Source: Sphingomicrobium sp. (GTDB lineage Bacteria; Pseudomonadota; Alphaproteobacteria; Sphingomonadales; Sphingomonadaceae). From it: a DNA stretch of 64,000 nucleotides. Below, in pieces: positions 1 to 12,607 of the stretch (positions are counted from its first letter, which is position 1; the number at the start of each line of letters is the position of its first letter). Under the pieces are notes generated by a model that was given only the letters and a program-made list of their open reading frames with translations, did not search any database and had not been told where the DNA came from. Made by a program: the position numbers and the translations under genes. The stretch lies in the NCBI GenBank assembly GCA_036563485.1, contig DATCMI010000001.1:310001-374000 (forward strand), read 5' to 3'.

Positions 1-1450
<1,450 letters not shown>

Positions 1451-1454
<4 letters not shown>

Positions 1455-1564
1455 GCGCGCAAGGTCACAAAGTTCGCGCCCGAACCGCCGTTTTCGAGCC
1501 CGGCTGCTAGAGCCGAATACAAGCCAGCCTGTGACCTTCGCCAGAGGAGGGGCAGGATATTCAT
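1451..1564 (-). other. possible 37-codon leader ORF coupled to mccA
   Basis: A small frame starting MNILPLLWRR and ending VTLRA has its own ribosome-binding site (AAGGA, 8 bases before ATG) and ends in TGA overlapping the mccA ATG as ATGA. Seven of 37 residues are leucine. mccA itself lacks an obvious Shine-Dalgarno, so this frame could deliver ribosomes to it. I recognise no family. It could also be chance coding in a roughly 200-base spacer. Confidence 0.25.
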
Positions 1565-1658
1565 GCTGTCATCCTTATGTGCATCGATGCCGTGTAGGAC
1601 AGCGTTTTCGCGCCTTCGTCGCTGAACCGTCGGCCACCCGCGACGTCGACCTAATCCA

Positions 1659-2105
1659 TCACTTCGGGCAGCCGGTCTTTTCGACCGTGAAGCTGAGATT
1701 GACGATCCGCCATTTGCCGGCGAGCCGCGCGAGATCGAAATGGTCGTAGCCGCAATGCGAGAATTTCCCGTCAATATGGAAGGTGTAGGCCGACCAGACG
1801 GATGCCATGTTGCCGCGGATCCGAACTTCCGGATTTTGCATGCGCTCGTCGAGACGCTCCTTGCCTTGGCCGAGGTCAGTGACCCAGGCCGGCCAGCTGT
1901 CGGTAAACGACTGCGCCTTTCCGGCGCGTTCGCCATGACCGCTGATGCTGCCCTTGGCGACGACGAGATCGAGGATCTTCTTCTGGTCGCGCGCGGCGAG
2001 CGCATCGAAGAATGACTGCACCGTAGCCGTAACGGCGCGCTCATCCTGTTTGGTTGCAGCCGGAACTGCCGATCCCAGCGCGACAAAAGCGAGAATGATA
2101 GACAT
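1659..2105 (-). CDS. secreted SnoaL/NTF2-like (DUF4440-type) protein
   Basis: A 148-residue protein with a short N-terminal signal peptide (MSIILAFVALGSAVPAA) followed by a single NTF2-like alpha+beta domain: a helix containing TVQSFFDALAARD, then beta strands around GNMASVWSAYTFHID and GKWRIVNLSF. Such domains bind small ligands or act as accessory folds, and no catalytic residues can be assigned. ATG 2105 is chosen because AGGA sits seven bases upstream. A GTG at 2111 overlaps the upstream carboxyltransferase stop but has almost no spacing to the same site. It lies between the two carboxylase subunit genes in the same transcription unit, but its role in that pathway is unknown. Confidence 0.75.
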   Translation of the reverse strand: MSIILAFVALGSAVPAATKQDERAVTATVQSFFDALAARDQKKILDLVVAKGSISGHGERAGKAQSFTDSWPAWVTDLGQGKERLDERMQNPEVRIRGNMASVWSAYTFHIDGKFSHCGYDHFDLARLAGKWRIVNLSFTVEKTGCPK

Positions 2106-2107
2106 GG

Positions 2108-3706
2108 TCACATCCTGAACACGCCGAACTGCGGGCGTTCGGCGATGGGGGCGTTGAGGCAGGCGGCGAAGGCGAGGCCGAGGACGTCGCGGGTTTGGGC
2201 GGGGTCAATGATGCCGTCATCCCACAGCCGCGCCGTCGCGTGCCAGGGATTGCCTTCGTCTTCATACTTCTGACGGATCGGCGCCTTGAACTGCTCGGCC
2301 TCGTCCGCGGACCATTTGTCGGCGTCGCGGTGGACGGTCGCAAGCACGCTTGCAGCCTGTTCGCCGCCCATGACGCTGATCCGGCTGTTGGGCCAGGTGA
2401 ACAGGAAGCGCGGGCTGTATGCTCGGCCGGCCATGCCGTAATTGCCGGCGCCGAAGCTGCCGCCGATCAGCACGGTGATCTTCGGCACCTGCGCCGTGGC
2501 GACGGCGGTCACCAGCTTGGCGCCATGCTTGGCTATGCCTTCCGCTTCATACTTCCCGCCGACCATGAAGCCGCTGATGTTCTGGAGGAACAGCAAGGGC
2601 GTGCGGCGCTGCGCCGCAAGCTCGATGAAGTGCGCCCCCTTCACCGCGCTCTCGCTGAACAGCACGCCGTTGTTGGCGAGGATCGCGACAGGCATGCCCC
2701 AGATGTGGGCGAAGCCGCACACGAGGGTCGAGCCGTAGAGCGGCTTGAACTCGTGGAACTCCGAACCGTCGACGATGCGGGCGATGACCTCGTGCACGTC
2801 GTACGGCGCGCGCACGTCGTCAGGGATGACGCCGTACAACTCTTCCGGGTCGAGACGCGGGGCGCGCGGCTCGCGAAGCTCGATCGCGGGGACCTGCGGC
2901 TGAAGCGTCGAAACGATGTCGCGAACGATCGTGAGCGCATGCTCGTCATTTTCGGCGAGATGGTCGACGACGCCGCTCTTGCGCGCATGGAGGTCGCCGC
3001 CGCCGAGGTCCTCGGCGCTGATCTCTTCGCCCGTCGCCGCCTTCACCAATGGTGGGCCGCCGAGGAAGATCGTTCCCTGGTTGCGGACGATGACGCTCTC
3101 GTCACTCATCGCGGGCACGTAGGCGCCGCCGGCGGTGCAGCTTCCCATCACGCAGGCGATCTGCGGGATGGCTTTCGAACTCATCTGCGCCTGGTTGAAG
3201 AAGATGCGCCCGAAATGCTCCTTGTCCGGAAACACCTCGGCCTGGTGCGGCAGGTTGGCGCCGCCGCTGTCGACCAAATAGATGCACGGCAGCCGGTTCT
3301 CGAGTGCGATCTCCTGCGCGCGGAGATGCTTCTTCACCGTCATTGGAAAATAAGTGCCGCCTTTGACCGTCGCGTCGTTGCAGACGATCATCACCTGGCG
3401 GCCGCTGACGCGTCCGATGCCGCAGATGATGCCGGCGCCCGGCACCTCGCCATCATACATGTCGCAGGCGGCAAGCTGGCCGATTTCGAGGAACGGCGAG
3501 CCTGGATCGAGCAGCCGCTCGACGCGGTCGCGCGGGAGCAGCTTGCCGCGCGACACGTGACGCTCGCGATGCTTTTCCGGGCCGCCCTTCGCGGCCCTCG
3601 CGACGTCGTCGCGAAGCTTCTGCGCAAGCTGGCGATTGTGCTCGGCACGCCTGCGGAACTCGTCGCTGTCGGCGCTAAGCTTGGTCTCGATCCGCGGCGC
3701 GCTCAT
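2108..3706 (-). CDS. mccB: 3-methylcrotonyl-CoA carboxylase, carboxyltransferase (beta) subunit
   Basis: This subunit transfers the carboxyl group from biotin to 3-methylcrotonyl-CoA. At 533 residues it matches the usual MCC beta length. The N-terminal half has the crotonase-like region with [16 protein letters not shown] and [13 protein letters not shown]; the C-terminal half has [16 protein letters not shown] and [12 protein letters not shown], typical of MCC beta rather than propionyl-CoA carboxylase beta. A longer frame exists, but the family begins near [17 protein letters not shown], so ATG 3706 is chosen. It is the first gene of a minus-strand unit with the SnoaL-like gene and mccA, and is divergent from the M13 peptidase, from which it is separated by about 110 bases holding both promoters. 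Confidence 0.92.
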   Translation of the reverse strand: MSAPRIETKLSADSDEFRRRAEHNRQLAQKLRDDVARAAKGGPEKHRERHVSRGKLLPRDRVERLLDPGSPFLEIGQLAACDMYDGEVPGAGIICGIGRVSGRQVMIVCNDATVKGGTYFPMTVKKHLRAQEIALENRLPCIYLVDSGGANLPHQAEVFPDKEHFGRIFFNQAQMSSKAIPQIACVMGSCTAGGAYVPAMSDESVIVRNQGTIFLGGPPLVKAATGEEISAEDLGGGDLHARKSGVVDHLAENDEHALTIVRDIVSTLQPQVPAIELREPRAPRLDPEELYGVIPDDVRAPYDVHEVIARIVDGSEFHEFKPLYGSTLVCGFAHIWGMPVAILANNGVLFSESAVKGAHFIELAAQRRTPLLFLQNISGFMVGGKYEAEGIAKHGAKLVTAVATAQVPKITVLIGGSFGAGNYGMAGRAYSPRFLFTWPNSRISVMGGEQAASVLATVHRDADKWSADEAEQFKAPIRQKYEDEGNPWHATARLWDDGIIDPAQTRDVLGLAFAACLNAPIAERPQFGVFRM

Positions 3707-3818
3707 TCCCCATCCGTTAGTCGAAAACCCGTGCCGCTCGCCTAGCCGCTGCTTGCGCCATTGCAAAGCGCGGCCTTCAGCAGCAGTAGCAACGCTTCCG
3801 AGGACGGGGATGAGGGCC

Positions 3819-5897
3819 ATGAAAAAGCAACTGCTGTTGATTTTTGCTTCTGCAATCGCGCTGAGCGCCTGCGGCCAGAACGCCGGTGACGGCAATGCCG
3901 CGCAGCAGCAGGAGCCCGGAACCGCCGTCGGCATCAATGCCGCATGGATGGACAAGTCCGTGGTGCCCGGCGACGATTTCTACACCTACGCCAACGGCAC
4001 GTGGATGAAGAACACGCCGATCCCCGAGGACCGGTCGAGCATCGGCGCCTTCTTCATCGCCGACCAGATCCGCGAGAAGAACACCAAGACGATGTTCGAA
4101 GACATCGTGAAGTCGAACCCGAGCAGCGGCAACGAAGCGCTGATCGCCAACTACTACAAGGCCTATGCGAACACCGACGCGATCGATCGGTCAGGAATTG
4201 CGCCGGCCAAGGCGGACCTGAATGCGATCGCGGGGATTGCCGACAAACGCCAGCTGAGCGCCGCAATCGGCAGCACGCTGCGCGCCGACACCGACCCGCT
4301 CAACGCGACCAATTACCAGACGGAAAACCTGTTCGGCATCTTCGTCAGCCAGGGGCTGAACACGCCGGGCGAAACGCTGCCTTATTTAATGCAGGGCGGC
4401 ATCGGCCTTCCGGAGCGCGAATATTATCTGTCCGGCGACGCGGAGATGGCGGGGATCCGCGGCAAATATGAGCCGTACATCGCCCAGATCCTGCAGAATG
4501 CCGGGATCGCCGATCCGCAGGGTGCAGCCAAGCGCGTGATGGCTCTGGAGACCAAGATCGCGCAGGCTCACGCGAGCCGCGAGGAAAGCGAAGACTTCGC
4601 GAAGGGCGCTCAGGTCTGGACGCGCCAGGAGCTCGAGCAGAAGGCGCCGGGGATAGACTGGGGCGCGCTGCTCGGCGCGGCGCAGCTCGGCAATGCGCAG
4701 AAGTTCCAGGCCTATCACGCGACCGCCATCCCGAAGCTCGCCGCGCTGATCGGTTCCCAACCGCTTCAGGCATGGAAGGAATGGCTGGCCTTCCATACGC
4801 TGAACCAGCAGACCAACGTGCTGCCCAAGGCGTTCCGCGACGCGAGCTTCGCCTTTAACGGCACTGTCCTGCAAGGGACGCCCAAGCAGCGGCCGCGCGA
4901 CCAGCTGGCTCTGAACGCGACGAGCTTCGCGCTGCAGGACGCGGTCGGCAAAGCCTATGTCGACCGCTACTTCCCGGCCTCGGCCAAGGCCGAAGTCCAG
5001 AAGATGGTCGACGGGATCAAGGCGGCGTTCGCAAAGCGCGTGCAGGCCATCGACTGGATGGCGCCGTCGACGAAGCAGGAAGCGCTGAAGAAGGTCGAAA
5101 CGATCGTCGTCGGAGTCGGCTACCCCGACACGTGGCGCGACTATTCGGGCGTCCAGATCACGGCCGACAACGCTTATGCGAACCAGAAGAATGCCGGGCT
5201 CGCCGAATATCGCCACCAGGTCGCGAAGATCGGCAAACCGATGGACCGCAACGAATGGTGGATGCCGCCGCAGCTCGTGAACGCAGTCAATCTGCCGGTC
5301 CAGAACGCACTGAACTTCCCGGCGGCGATCCTGGTCGAGCCCTTCTTCAACCCGAAGGCGGACTCGGCGTTCAACTATGGCGCCATCGGCTCTGTCATCG
5401 GCCACGAGATCAGCCACAGCTTCGACAACAACGGCGCGCTGTTCGATTCCACCGGGCGCCTGCGCAATTGGTGGACGCCGCAGGATTTCGCGCGCTTCCA
5501 GCAAGCGGGCCAGGCGCTTGCGAGCCAGTATGACGCCTACGAGGCGCTGCCGGGGCTGCACGTGAACGGCAAGCTGACGCTGGGCGAGAACATCGCGGAT
5601 GTCGCGGGCCTTGCTGCCGCTTATGACGCGTACAAGGCGTCGCTGAACGGCAACGCGGCGCCGACGATCGACGGCTTCAACGGCGAGCAGCGCTTCTTCC
5701 TTGCCTACGCTCAGGCCTGGGCCACCAAGATGCGGGAGCCGACGCTTCGCAACCGCATCGCTACGGACGGCCACGCGCCGGGCAACTTCCGCGCTCAGAC
5801 GGTGCGCAACATCGACGCCTGGTACCCTGCATTCAATGTGCAGCAGGGCCAGAAGCTCTACCTCGCGCCCGACAAGCGCGTGAAGGTCTGGGGCTAA
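3819..5897 (+). CDS. M13 family zinc metallopeptidase, lipoprotein (neprilysin/PepO-like)
   Basis: A 692-residue endopeptidase of the neprilysin family, expected in the periplasm anchored by lipid. The signal [18 protein letters not shown] ends in a lipobox (LSAC). The zinc site is complete: HEISH at 529-533 and the glutamate ligand E590 in [10 protein letters not shown]. The substrate-binding segment [15 protein letters not shown] precedes it, and the C-terminal tail NIDAWYPAF is typical. ATG 3819 gives a clean signal peptide; an in-frame ATG at 3810 has better spacing to AGGA and would add three residues. The 3' end overlaps the convergent kinase gene by four bases. The native substrate is unknown. 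Confidence 0.93.
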   Translation: MKKQLLLIFASAIALSACGQNAGDGNAAQQQEPGTAVGINAAWMDKSVVPGDDFYTYANGTWMKNTPIPEDRSSIGAFFIADQIREKNTKTMFEDIVKSNPSSGNEALIANYYKAYANTDAIDRSGIAPAKADLNAIAGIADKRQLSAAIGSTLRADTDPLNATNYQTENLFGIFVSQGLNTPGETLPYLMQGGIGLPEREYYLSGDAEMAGIRGKYEPYIAQILQNAGIADPQGAAKRVMALETKIAQAHASREESEDFAKGAQVWTRQELEQKAPGIDWGALLGAAQLGNAQKFQAYHATAIPKLAALIGSQPLQAWKEWLAFHTLNQQTNVLPKAFRDASFAFNGTVLQGTPKQRPRDQLALNATSFALQDAVGKAYVDRYFPASAKAEVQKMVDGIKAAFAKRVQAIDWMAPSTKQEALKKVETIVVGVGYPDTWRDYSGVQITADNAYANQKNAGLAEYRHQVAKIGKPMDRNEWWMPPQLVNAVNLPVQNALNFPAAILVEPFFNPKADSAFNYGAIGSVIGHEISHSFDNNGALFDSTGRLRNWWTPQDFARFQQAGQALASQYDAYEALPGLHVNGKLTLGENIADVAGLAAAYDAYKASLNGNAAPTIDGFNGEQRFFLAYAQAWATKMREPTLRNRIATDGHAPGNFRAQTVRNIDAWYPAFNVQQGQKLYLAPDKRVKVWG

Positions 5898-8464
5898 GCG
5901 CTCCTGGCGGGCTGGCGCATTGCCGTCAGCCCGCTGATCTTCCTCACGAGTTCGGCCGCGCGGAACGGCTTTTCGATCCGCGGCACGTCGGCCGGCACGT
6001 CGGAGGCGGCGCTCGCATATCCGGTGACGAGAAGCGCGGGTGTTCCGGGGCGGATATGGCGAAGCTCGCGGATCAGGCCGGCGCCGGACATGAGGGGCAT
6101 CGCATAATCGGTGACGATCAGATCGTAGGTCGGGTCACTCTTGAAGATGGCGACAGCAGTCTGGCCGCTATGCGCCTGGTGCACCGTGTGACCGACGTCT
6201 GCGAGGATGTCGGCTGTCGCGGCACGAACGAGGTCTTCGTCGTCGACCAGCAAAATCTTCAGCGGGACGACGTCGCCCGGATCGAGCTCCGGCGCCTCCT
6301 CCAGTTCGGCTTCGCCCTGACCGATCGGCAGCCACAGGTTCACCGACGTCCCTTCGCCGAGCTTGCTTTCGAGACATAAAGCGCCGCCGGACTGGGCCGC
6401 GAGGCCATGAACCATGGACAAGCCGAGACCGGTGCCTTTCCCCCGCTCCTTGGTCGAATAGAAGGGTTCGACGGCCATGGAGAGCGTCCGCTCGTCCATG
6501 CCCTCACCGTCGTCCCTGACGACGATGCGCACATATTCGCCAGGCGACAGACCGGACGCATGGCCGTCCGCGACCTGCTCCCGTTCAGCGCTGATCAGCA
6601 GGCGGCCGCCTTTGGGCATGGCGTCACGCGCGTTCACTGCAAGGTTCAGCAATCCGAGCTCGAGCTGGTTCGGATCGACCAGCACCCACAAGTCCTCCGA
6701 TGGCAGCCGAAGATCGAGACGGATGGTCGGTCCAAGCGAGCGTTCGAGCAGGTCGGTAGTCCCGAGCAGCACCCGGCCTACGGGCACGCTGCGGCTCTCC
6801 AGGCGCTGCTTGCGGGCGAAGCTGAGCAGGCGCGCGACCAGGACGCGGGCGCGTTCCGCGCTCGTCAGCGCGCCCTCGAGCAGGCGCAGCGATCTTTCGT
6901 CGTCCGTCTTTTTCGAAAGCAGGTCGAGGGCGCCGATGATCGGGGTCAGCAGATTGTTGAAATCGTGGGCGATGCCGCCGGTCAGCTGGCCGATCGCGTC
7001 CATCTTCTGCGTCTGGCGAAGCTCGGTGTGAACGCGCTCGAGCTCCTCGGTACGATCGACGACTAGCTGTTCGAGATCTTCTCGCGAGCGGGCCAGTACT
7101 TCGCGGGCCCGGACCAGCTCGTCGATGTCGGTGCACGTGCCGTACCAGCGAACAATCTCTCCGCCTTCATCGCGCACCGGCTGTGCGCGACCGATCACCC
7201 AGCGGTATTCGCCGGACCGGTGCCGCAGCCGATATTCGATGTGGTAGGGGTCACCGGTCTTGAGCGAGTGCTGCCAAAGCTCAAACGATCGTTGCTGATC
7301 ATCGGGATGGAAAATGTCGTTCCAGCCTGCGCCGTCCGTCGAGCCGTAGGGAACCCCGGTGAATTCGTACCAGCGGTCATTGAAATAATCGTGGAAGCCG
7401 TCGGGCCGCGTCGACCAGATCATCTGATCGATCGAGTTGGTGATGGCGTGGAACTGGGCTTCGGATTCGATCAGGCGCGCCTGCGCACGCACCCGCTCCA
7501 CATGTGCCCAGGAGCGCTGCGTGATCTCGGTGATGAGCGCGAGCTCATATTCCGACCAATAGTGCGGGTCCTTGTCGTGGATCGCCATCAGCGCCGTCAG
7601 CTTGCCGGCCTTCACGAGCGGCATGCAGATGGTCGAGCCGATCCCGATCGCCTGGAAGGTCGCTGCCTCCTCGGGCGCGATTTCCTTGAGATTATCGTTG
7701 ATGATCAGCGGCCTTCCGGCGCCAAGTTCCTGGACCGCCAGCGTCCCGAAGTCGGCGAGGCTGTAGTGGCCGACGATCGAGGGTGAGCCGGGCGCATGCC
7801 AGTTGCCGCGGATGGTGAAGCCATCCTCATCGTCATCCATGTCGGCATAGGCGCAGTTTGAGATGCCGAGGTGCTCAGCCGTGAGGCGCGTCGTAATCGC
7901 CATGATGGTATCGGCGTCGCCGGCGCGCGAGACTTCCTGGGTAAGTTCGTCGAGGAACCGCAACATGGCCTCGCTCTGCCGCAGGCTCTGCTCGGCGCGG
8001 AAGCGGTCGGTCACGTCCTGGGTATGCTGGATGATCGCTTCGACCTTGCCGTCCGGTCCGATCACCGGCGTGTTGGTGGCCGACCACCAGCGCTCGTCGA
8101 AGCCGCCCGACGGCACCGGAATGTCATATTTCACCACGTCCATGACGTGCGGCCGCTTCGACGCGAGCGCTTCCTTGAGCGAGGCGAGCAGCAGCGGCAC
8201 GCCGTCGGCACCAGGCTGGTCGGGGTTTGCAGGAAAAGCGTCGAACATCGACCTTCCGACGAGGTCTTCCCACCGCCGCATCGTTGCGCGCAGATAAGCG
8301 TCGTTCGCGTCGATGATCGTAAAGACCGGATCGTCCGGCGCCATGACGACCAGAGGCGCCGAGACGGCCGTAAACATACGGCGCAGCGCCGCAGCGCTTT
8401 CCGAACGGCTGGTATCTTGATGGTCGGCCACGTTTTCGGAACTCAGCATGGTCGAACCAGTCAT
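5894..8464 (-). CDS. hybrid sensor histidine kinase, PAS-GAF-PAS-HisKA-HATPase-REC
   Basis: An 856-residue soluble signalling protein with no membrane segments. A PAS domain spans about 25-155, a GAF domain about 175-320 and a second PAS domain about 335-455, followed by a coiled linker. HisKA has the phosphoaccepting H500 in [11 protein letters not shown]. The HATPase has its N box near residue 610 and GKGTGLGLS near 675-685. The C-terminal receiver has the acidic pair D740-D741, the phosphoacceptor D785 in VTDYAMP and a conserved lysine in IEKPF. This looks like a phosphorelay kinase, but its signal and partner are not shown; no separate regulator is adjacent. ATG 8464 has AGGG four bases upstream. 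Confidence 0.93.
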   Translation of the reverse strand: MTGSTMLSSENVADHQDTSRSESAAALRRMFTAVSAPLVVMAPDDPVFTIIDANDAYLRATMRRWEDLVGRSMFDAFPANPDQPGADGVPLLLASLKEALASKRPHVMDVVKYDIPVPSGGFDERWWSATNTPVIGPDGKVEAIIQHTQDVTDRFRAEQSLRQSEAMLRFLDELTQEVSRAGDADTIMAITTRLTAEHLGISNCAYADMDDDEDGFTIRGNWHAPGSPSIVGHYSLADFGTLAVQELGAGRPLIINDNLKEIAPEEAATFQAIGIGSTICMPLVKAGKLTALMAIHDKDPHYWSEYELALITEITQRSWAHVERVRAQARLIESEAQFHAITNSIDQMIWSTRPDGFHDYFNDRWYEFTGVPYGSTDGAGWNDIFHPDDQQRSFELWQHSLKTGDPYHIEYRLRHRSGEYRWVIGRAQPVRDEGGEIVRWYGTCTDIDELVRAREVLARSREDLEQLVVDRTEELERVHTELRQTQKMDAIGQLTGGIAHDFNNLLTPIIGALDLLSKKTDDERSLRLLEGALTSAERARVLVARLLSFARKQRLESRSVPVGRVLLGTTDLLERSLGPTIRLDLRLPSEDLWVLVDPNQLELGLLNLAVNARDAMPKGGRLLISAEREQVADGHASGLSPGEYVRIVVRDDGEGMDERTLSMAVEPFYSTKERGKGTGLGLSMVHGLAAQSGGALCLESKLGEGTSVNLWLPIGQGEAELEEAPELDPGDVVPLKILLVDDEDLVRAATADILADVGHTVHQAHSGQTAVAIFKSDPTYDLIVTDYAMPLMSGAGLIRELRHIRPGTPALLVTGYASAASDVPADVPRIEKPFRAAELVRKISGLTAMRQPARSA

Positions 8465-8560
8465 TTGCCCTTTTGCCGCGCGAAGACATGTCGCGTGAGC
8501 CGGACAACCAGCCGTACCGGCAGCGCAACAACGGCGCTGGCAAGCGCCCGTTCCTTGTCG

Positions 8561-9712
8561 TCAGGCCCCAATAACTTCGCGCCCGATCAGCATCCGGCGG
8601 ATCTCGTTAGTGCCGGCCCCGATGTCGAGCAGCTTGGCGTCGCGGTAATAGCGCTCCACGGGCCAATCCTTCGTGTAGCCGGCGCCGCCCAGCGCCTGGA
8701 CAGCTTCGTTGGCCACCTTCACCGCGCTTTCTGAAGCCAGCAGGATCGCGCCGGCCGCATCGAAGCGGGTCGTCTTGCCGGCATCGCAGGCGCGCGCGAC
8801 CTGATAGACGTAGGCGCGGGCCGAGTTGAGCGCGACATACATGTCGGCGATCTTCGCCTGCATCAGCTGAAAGCTGCCGATCGGTTTGCCGAACTGCTTG
8901 CGGTCGCGGACGTAGGGCAGGACCACGTCGAGGCATGCCTGCATGATCCCGATCTGGATGCCGGCGAGCACCGTGCGCTCATAATCGAGGCCGCTCATCA
9001 GCACCTCGACGCCCTTGTTCTCCTCGCCGAGAATGTTCTCCGGCGGCACGAAGCAATCGTTGAACACCAGCTCGTTGGTCGGCGAGCCGCGCATGCCGAG
9101 CTTGTCCATCTTCTGGCCAATGGAGAAGCCGTCCATCCCCTTCTCGATCAGGAAGGCGGTGATCCCGCGGCTGCCTTCCCCAGTCTTCGCATAGACGACC
9201 AAGGTGTCGGCATAGCCGCCGTTGGTGATCCAGAACTTGGTGCCATTGAGGCGATAGCCGTTGCCGCTCTTTTCCGCCTTGAGCTTCATGCCGACGACGT
9301 CGCTGCCCGCGCCGCTCTCGCTCATGGCAAGCGCGCCGACATGTTCGCCGCTGATCAGCTTCGGCAGATATTTGCGCTTCTGGTCCTCATTGGCCCAGCG
9401 GCGGATCTGGTTGACGCACAAGTTCGAGTGAGCGCCGTAGCTGAGCCCGATCGAGGCGGATGCGCGCGCGACTTCTTCTTGGGCGACCACATGCTCGAGA
9501 TAGCCGAGACCGAGCCCGCCCCACTCCTCCTCGACGGTGATGCCGTGAAGGCCGAGCTCGCCCATCTGCGGCCAAAGGTCCTTCGGAAACTCATCGGTTT
9601 GGTCGATCTGCGCTGCAATCGGCGCGATCTTGTCGGACGCGAAGCGCTGCGTGGTGTCGCGGATCGTGTCCGCCATCTCGCCAAGGTTGAAATCGAGTCC
9701 GGTGTTGGACAT
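8561..9712 (-). CDS. ivd: isovaleryl-CoA dehydrogenase
   Basis: This FAD flavoprotein oxidises isovaleryl-CoA to 3-methylcrotonyl-CoA, the substrate of the carboxylase encoded at 1-3706. At 383 residues it has standard acyl-CoA dehydrogenase length. The signatures [16 protein letters not shown] and [17 protein letters not shown] are present. The catalytic glutamate is E245 within [12 protein letters not shown], the position used by isovaleryl-CoA dehydrogenases, which separates it from short-chain enzymes that use a C-terminal glutamate. That position holds glycine here ([10 protein letters not shown]). It is transcribed in the same direction as the kinase and the carboxylase genes but is separated from mccB by about 5 kb. 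Confidence 0.93.
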   Translation of the reverse strand: MSNTGLDFNLGEMADTIRDTTQRFASDKIAPIAAQIDQTDEFPKDLWPQMGELGLHGITVEEEWGGLGLGYLEHVVAQEEVARASASIGLSYGAHSNLCVNQIRRWANEDQKRKYLPKLISGEHVGALAMSESGAGSDVVGMKLKAEKSGNGYRLNGTKFWITNGGYADTLVVYAKTGEGSRGITAFLIEKGMDGFSIGQKMDKLGMRGSPTNELVFNDCFVPPENILGEENKGVEVLMSGLDYERTVLAGIQIGIMQACLDVVLPYVRDRKQFGKPIGSFQLMQAKIADMYVALNSARAYVYQVARACDAGKTTRFDAAGAILLASESAVKVANEAVQALGGAGYTKDWPVERYYRDAKLLDIGAGTNEIRRMLIGREVIGA

Positions 9713-9770
9713 GCCTGCTCTCCTGTTCCGGGCGCGCTAGCAGAGCGCCGCCGGAGTGAACAAGCCGCCT

Positions 9771-10852
9771 CTAACGGCCGAGAACCTGCGCCGTTGGCAC
9801 TAGTCGGACTTCGTGCATCATCCCCAGATAACCGTCGAAATAGGGTTTGTGGGTCGATCCGACGATCACTAGCGCCCGATCTCCCGGGGATCTTGCGAGC
9901 GCCGCGCGGATGTTCGCGATCATGGAAAGGTTGCGGGATTCCCACCAGCCAACATAGCGCCGGCCGTGCTGACCGGCCGATGGGGTGACGAAAGCCTTGC
10001 CCATATCCGATCGAACCGTTGCCCTGCCACGTCGTCGCGGTTCACGAAGCGATAGTAAGCGAGCAAAGTCTCCGCACTGGCGATGTCCTGCATTCCCTTC
10101 CGGGCCTCATCGGCCAGCGGCAGCGGCGAGCCGCTCCATATTTCGCGCATCGCCGCGCCAAGGCCCGGAGGCGCCTCCGCCTGGACCCGGTCAGCGAGGT
10201 GGCTGTCGGTCGGATATATCCGCTCGAGACCGAGACGCGCGGCCAACGTGGCGGCGATGAGGAAGTTTTCGTTCCGCCGCTTCGAGAGGTCATCGAGTTC
10301 GGTTGCGAGCGCGGGGCTCACCCCGTCGCCGGCAGGGCGTTCCGACACAGGGAGGCGAAGCCACTGGGTGGCAGCGGAGCCGAGATTGCCGGCGGCCGCA
10401 AACAGCCCGCCCATTCGACGCCGCTCTGCCGCAGTGGACGCAGGGCCAAGCTTTTGCACCGCCTCTTCCGCCGCAGCTTCGGCCGCAGGCATGTCCAAGC
10501 CAAGGGCTTTGCCTGCGAGTGCGGAGATCGCCTCGACTCGGGCGCAATAGCTTTGAGCCGTGTCTGGCCAACTTTTCTCGTACCGGCGAAGCAAAAAGCA
10601 TTCGGGCCCCGAAGGCGCTTCGATCGTGATCACGCCCGGCTTCCACGCCGCCAGTTGGTCCAGCAACGGGTCGAGCCACTCTGGCTGCAACTTCTCCATG
10701 CCCGAGAGGTGAGGCGTGCCCAACAGCAGGACGGGCGTCGGGCTCGGCGTCGGCCAGGGACCTACGAGGGGCTCGGCAGCGGCCGTTCCGGTGAGGAACA
10801 GGCCAGCCAGGCCGGCAAAAGCCTTCGTGAGGCTAATCGTCCGTCGGACCAT
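9771..10852 (-). pseudogene. DUF5694-type secreted protein interrupted by a frameshift
   Basis: Two minus-strand frames together make one protein. The first, from MVRRTISLTKAFAGLAG (signal peptide) at 10852, contains VLLLGTPHLSGMEKLQ, typical of DUF5694 proteins of the TraB/ChaN-like fold, and reads to FDRIW near 10000. Beyond that point it continues as unrelated sequence to a stop at 9920. The next frame carries the expected end of the family, GRRYVGWWESRNLSMIANI and IVGSTHKPYFDGYL, to a stop at 9771. The shift lies between about 9985 and 10015. It is either a genuine one-base indel, giving a pseudogene, or a sequencing error. AGGA directly precedes the ATG, and the gene is divergent from the thiolase. 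Family assignment is from memory of the motif pattern. Confidence 0.72.
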
Positions 10853-10953
10853 TCCTCGCTCTCCCCCTGACTTCGGAGAGGATGCGGGCGCCCATTTGAA
10901 GAAGCAAGCAAGCTCCCTTATGTGCACCGCAACAAATCATCCTGGAGCAGCAC

Positions 10954-12147
10954 ATGGCCACCCAAGCCTCCGATCCGACCGTCATCCTTTCGATCGCGCG
11001 TACGCCGATGGGCTCGATGCAGGGCGCACTTGCCGACGCCTCCGCGACCGATCTCGGCGCAACGGCGGTGAAGGCGGCTGTCGAGCGGGCCGGGATCAGC
11101 GGCGACGCCATCGACCGCATCTACATGGGCTGCGTGCTGCCGGCAGGCCTCGGCCAGGCTCCCGCCCGCCAGGCGGCGATCAAGGCCGGGCTGCCGACGT
11201 CGGTGCAGGCGACCACCGTCAACAAGGTCTGCGGGTCGGGCATGCAGACGGTGATCATGGGCGACGAGGCGATCCGCACCGGCAACGCCGAGGTGATCGT
11301 AGCGGGGGGCATGGAGAGCATGACCAACGCGCCATACCTGCTGAAGAAGCACCGTTCGGGCGCCCGCATCGGTCACGACACCGCCTACGACCATATGTTC
11401 CTCGACGGGCTCGAGGACGCCTACGAAGAAGGCCGCGCGATGGGCAGCTTCGCCCAGTGCACCGCGGACGAATATCAGCTCACGCGGCAGCAGATGGACG
11501 AATATGCGATTGAGAGCCTTCGCCGCGCGAAGGACGCGATCGACAATGGCGGCTTTGGCGACGAGATCGTCCCCGTCACCATCAAGACCCGCGCCGGCGA
11601 GACCGTAGTCGACACCGACGAAGCGCCCGGCCGCGGCCGTCCTGACAAGATCCCGCAGCTGAAGCCCGCCTTTTCGAAGGAAGGGACGATCACTGCCGCG
11701 ACTTCATCGTCGATCTCCGACGGCGCAGCTGCTGTCGTCCTGACCAGCGAATCCAAAGCCCGCGAAAAAGGATTGCAGCCGATCGCCCGCATCGTTGCCA
11801 CTGCGGCGCACGCGCAGGAGCCGGCGCAGTTCACGGTCGCCCCGATCGGCGCGATCGAGAAGGTGCTCAACAAAGCGGGTTGGAAGGCCGGCGAGGTCGA
11901 CCTGTGGGAAGTGAACGAGGCGTTCGCCTGCGTCGCCATGTTCGCGATGAAGGACCTCGGCATCCCGCACGAGAAGATCAACGTCCATGGCGGCGCGACC
12001 GCGCTCGGGCACCCGATCGGCGCCAGCGGCACCCGCATCATCGTGACGCTGGTCAACGCGCTCAAGCAGAAGGGCGCCAAGCGCGGCGTCGCCAGCCTGT
12101 GCATCGGCGGCGGCGAAGCCACCGCGGTGGCGGTGGAGCTGGTCTAG
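10954..12147 (+). CDS. acetyl-CoA C-acetyltransferase (thiolase)
   Basis: A 397-residue thiolase that condenses or cleaves acetoacetyl-CoA. The nucleophilic C93 lies in NKVCGSGMQ, H353 in ALGHPIGASG and the acid/base C383 in LCIGGGEATA, so the active site is complete. GGMESMTNAPYLL is typical of biosynthetic (AtoB/PhaA-like) thiolases. GGAG lies eight bases before ATG. It could serve the acetoacetate end of leucine breakdown, other short-chain acyl-CoA metabolism or polyhydroxybutyrate; no phaB or phaC is visible here to favour the last. Its stop is one base from the stop of the convergent RidA-like gene. Confidence 0.92.
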   Translation: MATQASDPTVILSIARTPMGSMQGALADASATDLGATAVKAAVERAGISGDAIDRIYMGCVLPAGLGQAPARQAAIKAGLPTSVQATTVNKVCGSGMQTVIMGDEAIRTGNAEVIVAGGMESMTNAPYLLKKHRSGARIGHDTAYDHMFLDGLEDAYEEGRAMGSFAQCTADEYQLTRQQMDEYAIESLRRAKDAIDNGGFGDEIVPVTIKTRAGETVVDTDEAPGRGRPDKIPQLKPAFSKEGTITAATSSSISDGAAAVVLTSESKAREKGLQPIARIVATAAHAQEPAQFTVAPIGAIEKVLNKAGWKAGEVDLWEVNEAFACVAMFAMKDLGIPHEKINVHGGATALGHPIGASGTRIIVTLVNALKQKGAKRGVASLCIGGGEATAVAVELV

Positions 12148-12148
12148 A

Positions 12149-12586
12149 CTACTTCTTGCCGGCGTAGGCCTCGCACTCGATCTCGACGAGGCCGCCGAGA
12201 GCGAGGCCGCTTGCGCCGAATGCGCTTCGGGCCGGGCGCTTCCCTTCGGGGAAGTAGGTCACATAGACTTTGTTCATCGCCGGCCAGTCCTTCATGTCGG
12301 CGAGCATGACCGTGCAGTGAAACACGTCTTCGTGGGTGAGACCCGCGCGCTTTAGGACGGCGCCTATGTTGTCGAGCGTCTGCTTGGTTTGCGCTTCGAT
12401 GCCATCGGCGAGCTTACCGTCGGCGCCGACTCCGAGCTGGCCCGCCATATAGAGGACGTCGCCCACGCGAACCGCGCTCGAGAATGGCGCGCCTGGACCG
12501 GCGGGAAAATGTTCGACGGTTTGCGGTGGGGCTGCCGCGGCCGCCGTTGCCGTTAAAGCCAAGGCCGCTGCTGCGATCATCTTCAT
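12149..12586 (-). CDS. RidA-family protein with a signal peptide
   Basis: A 145-residue YjgF/YER057c/UK114 (Rid) protein. Cytosolic RidA hydrolyses reactive enamine/imine intermediates. The Rid core has VRVGDVLYMAGQLG, the conserved arginine in GKRPARSAFG and VEIECEAYA at the end. The first 19 residues (MKMIAAAALALTATAAAAA) form a clear Sec signal, so the protein is probably periplasmic, unlike classical RidA. The conserved arginine suggests a ligand-competent site, but the substrate outside the cytoplasm is unknown. It is transcribed alone, convergent to the thiolase. Confidence 0.88.
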   Translation of the reverse strand: MKMIAAAALALTATAAAAAPPQTVEHFPAGPGAPFSSAVRVGDVLYMAGQLGVGADGKLADGIEAQTKQTLDNIGAVLKRAGLTHEDVFHCTVMLADMKDWPAMNKVYVTYFPEGKRPARSAFGASGLALGGLVEIECEAYAGKK

Positions 12587-12607
12587 ATTCGCCCCCCTCT
12601 AATCAGA

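Noticed and set aside
2195-3745. 516-codon plus-strand frame
   Set aside because: Antisense shadow of mccB; no ribosome-binding site or family pattern.
4386-5774. 462-codon minus-strand frame
   Set aside because: Antisense to the M13 peptidase coding region, which has complete catalytic motifs.
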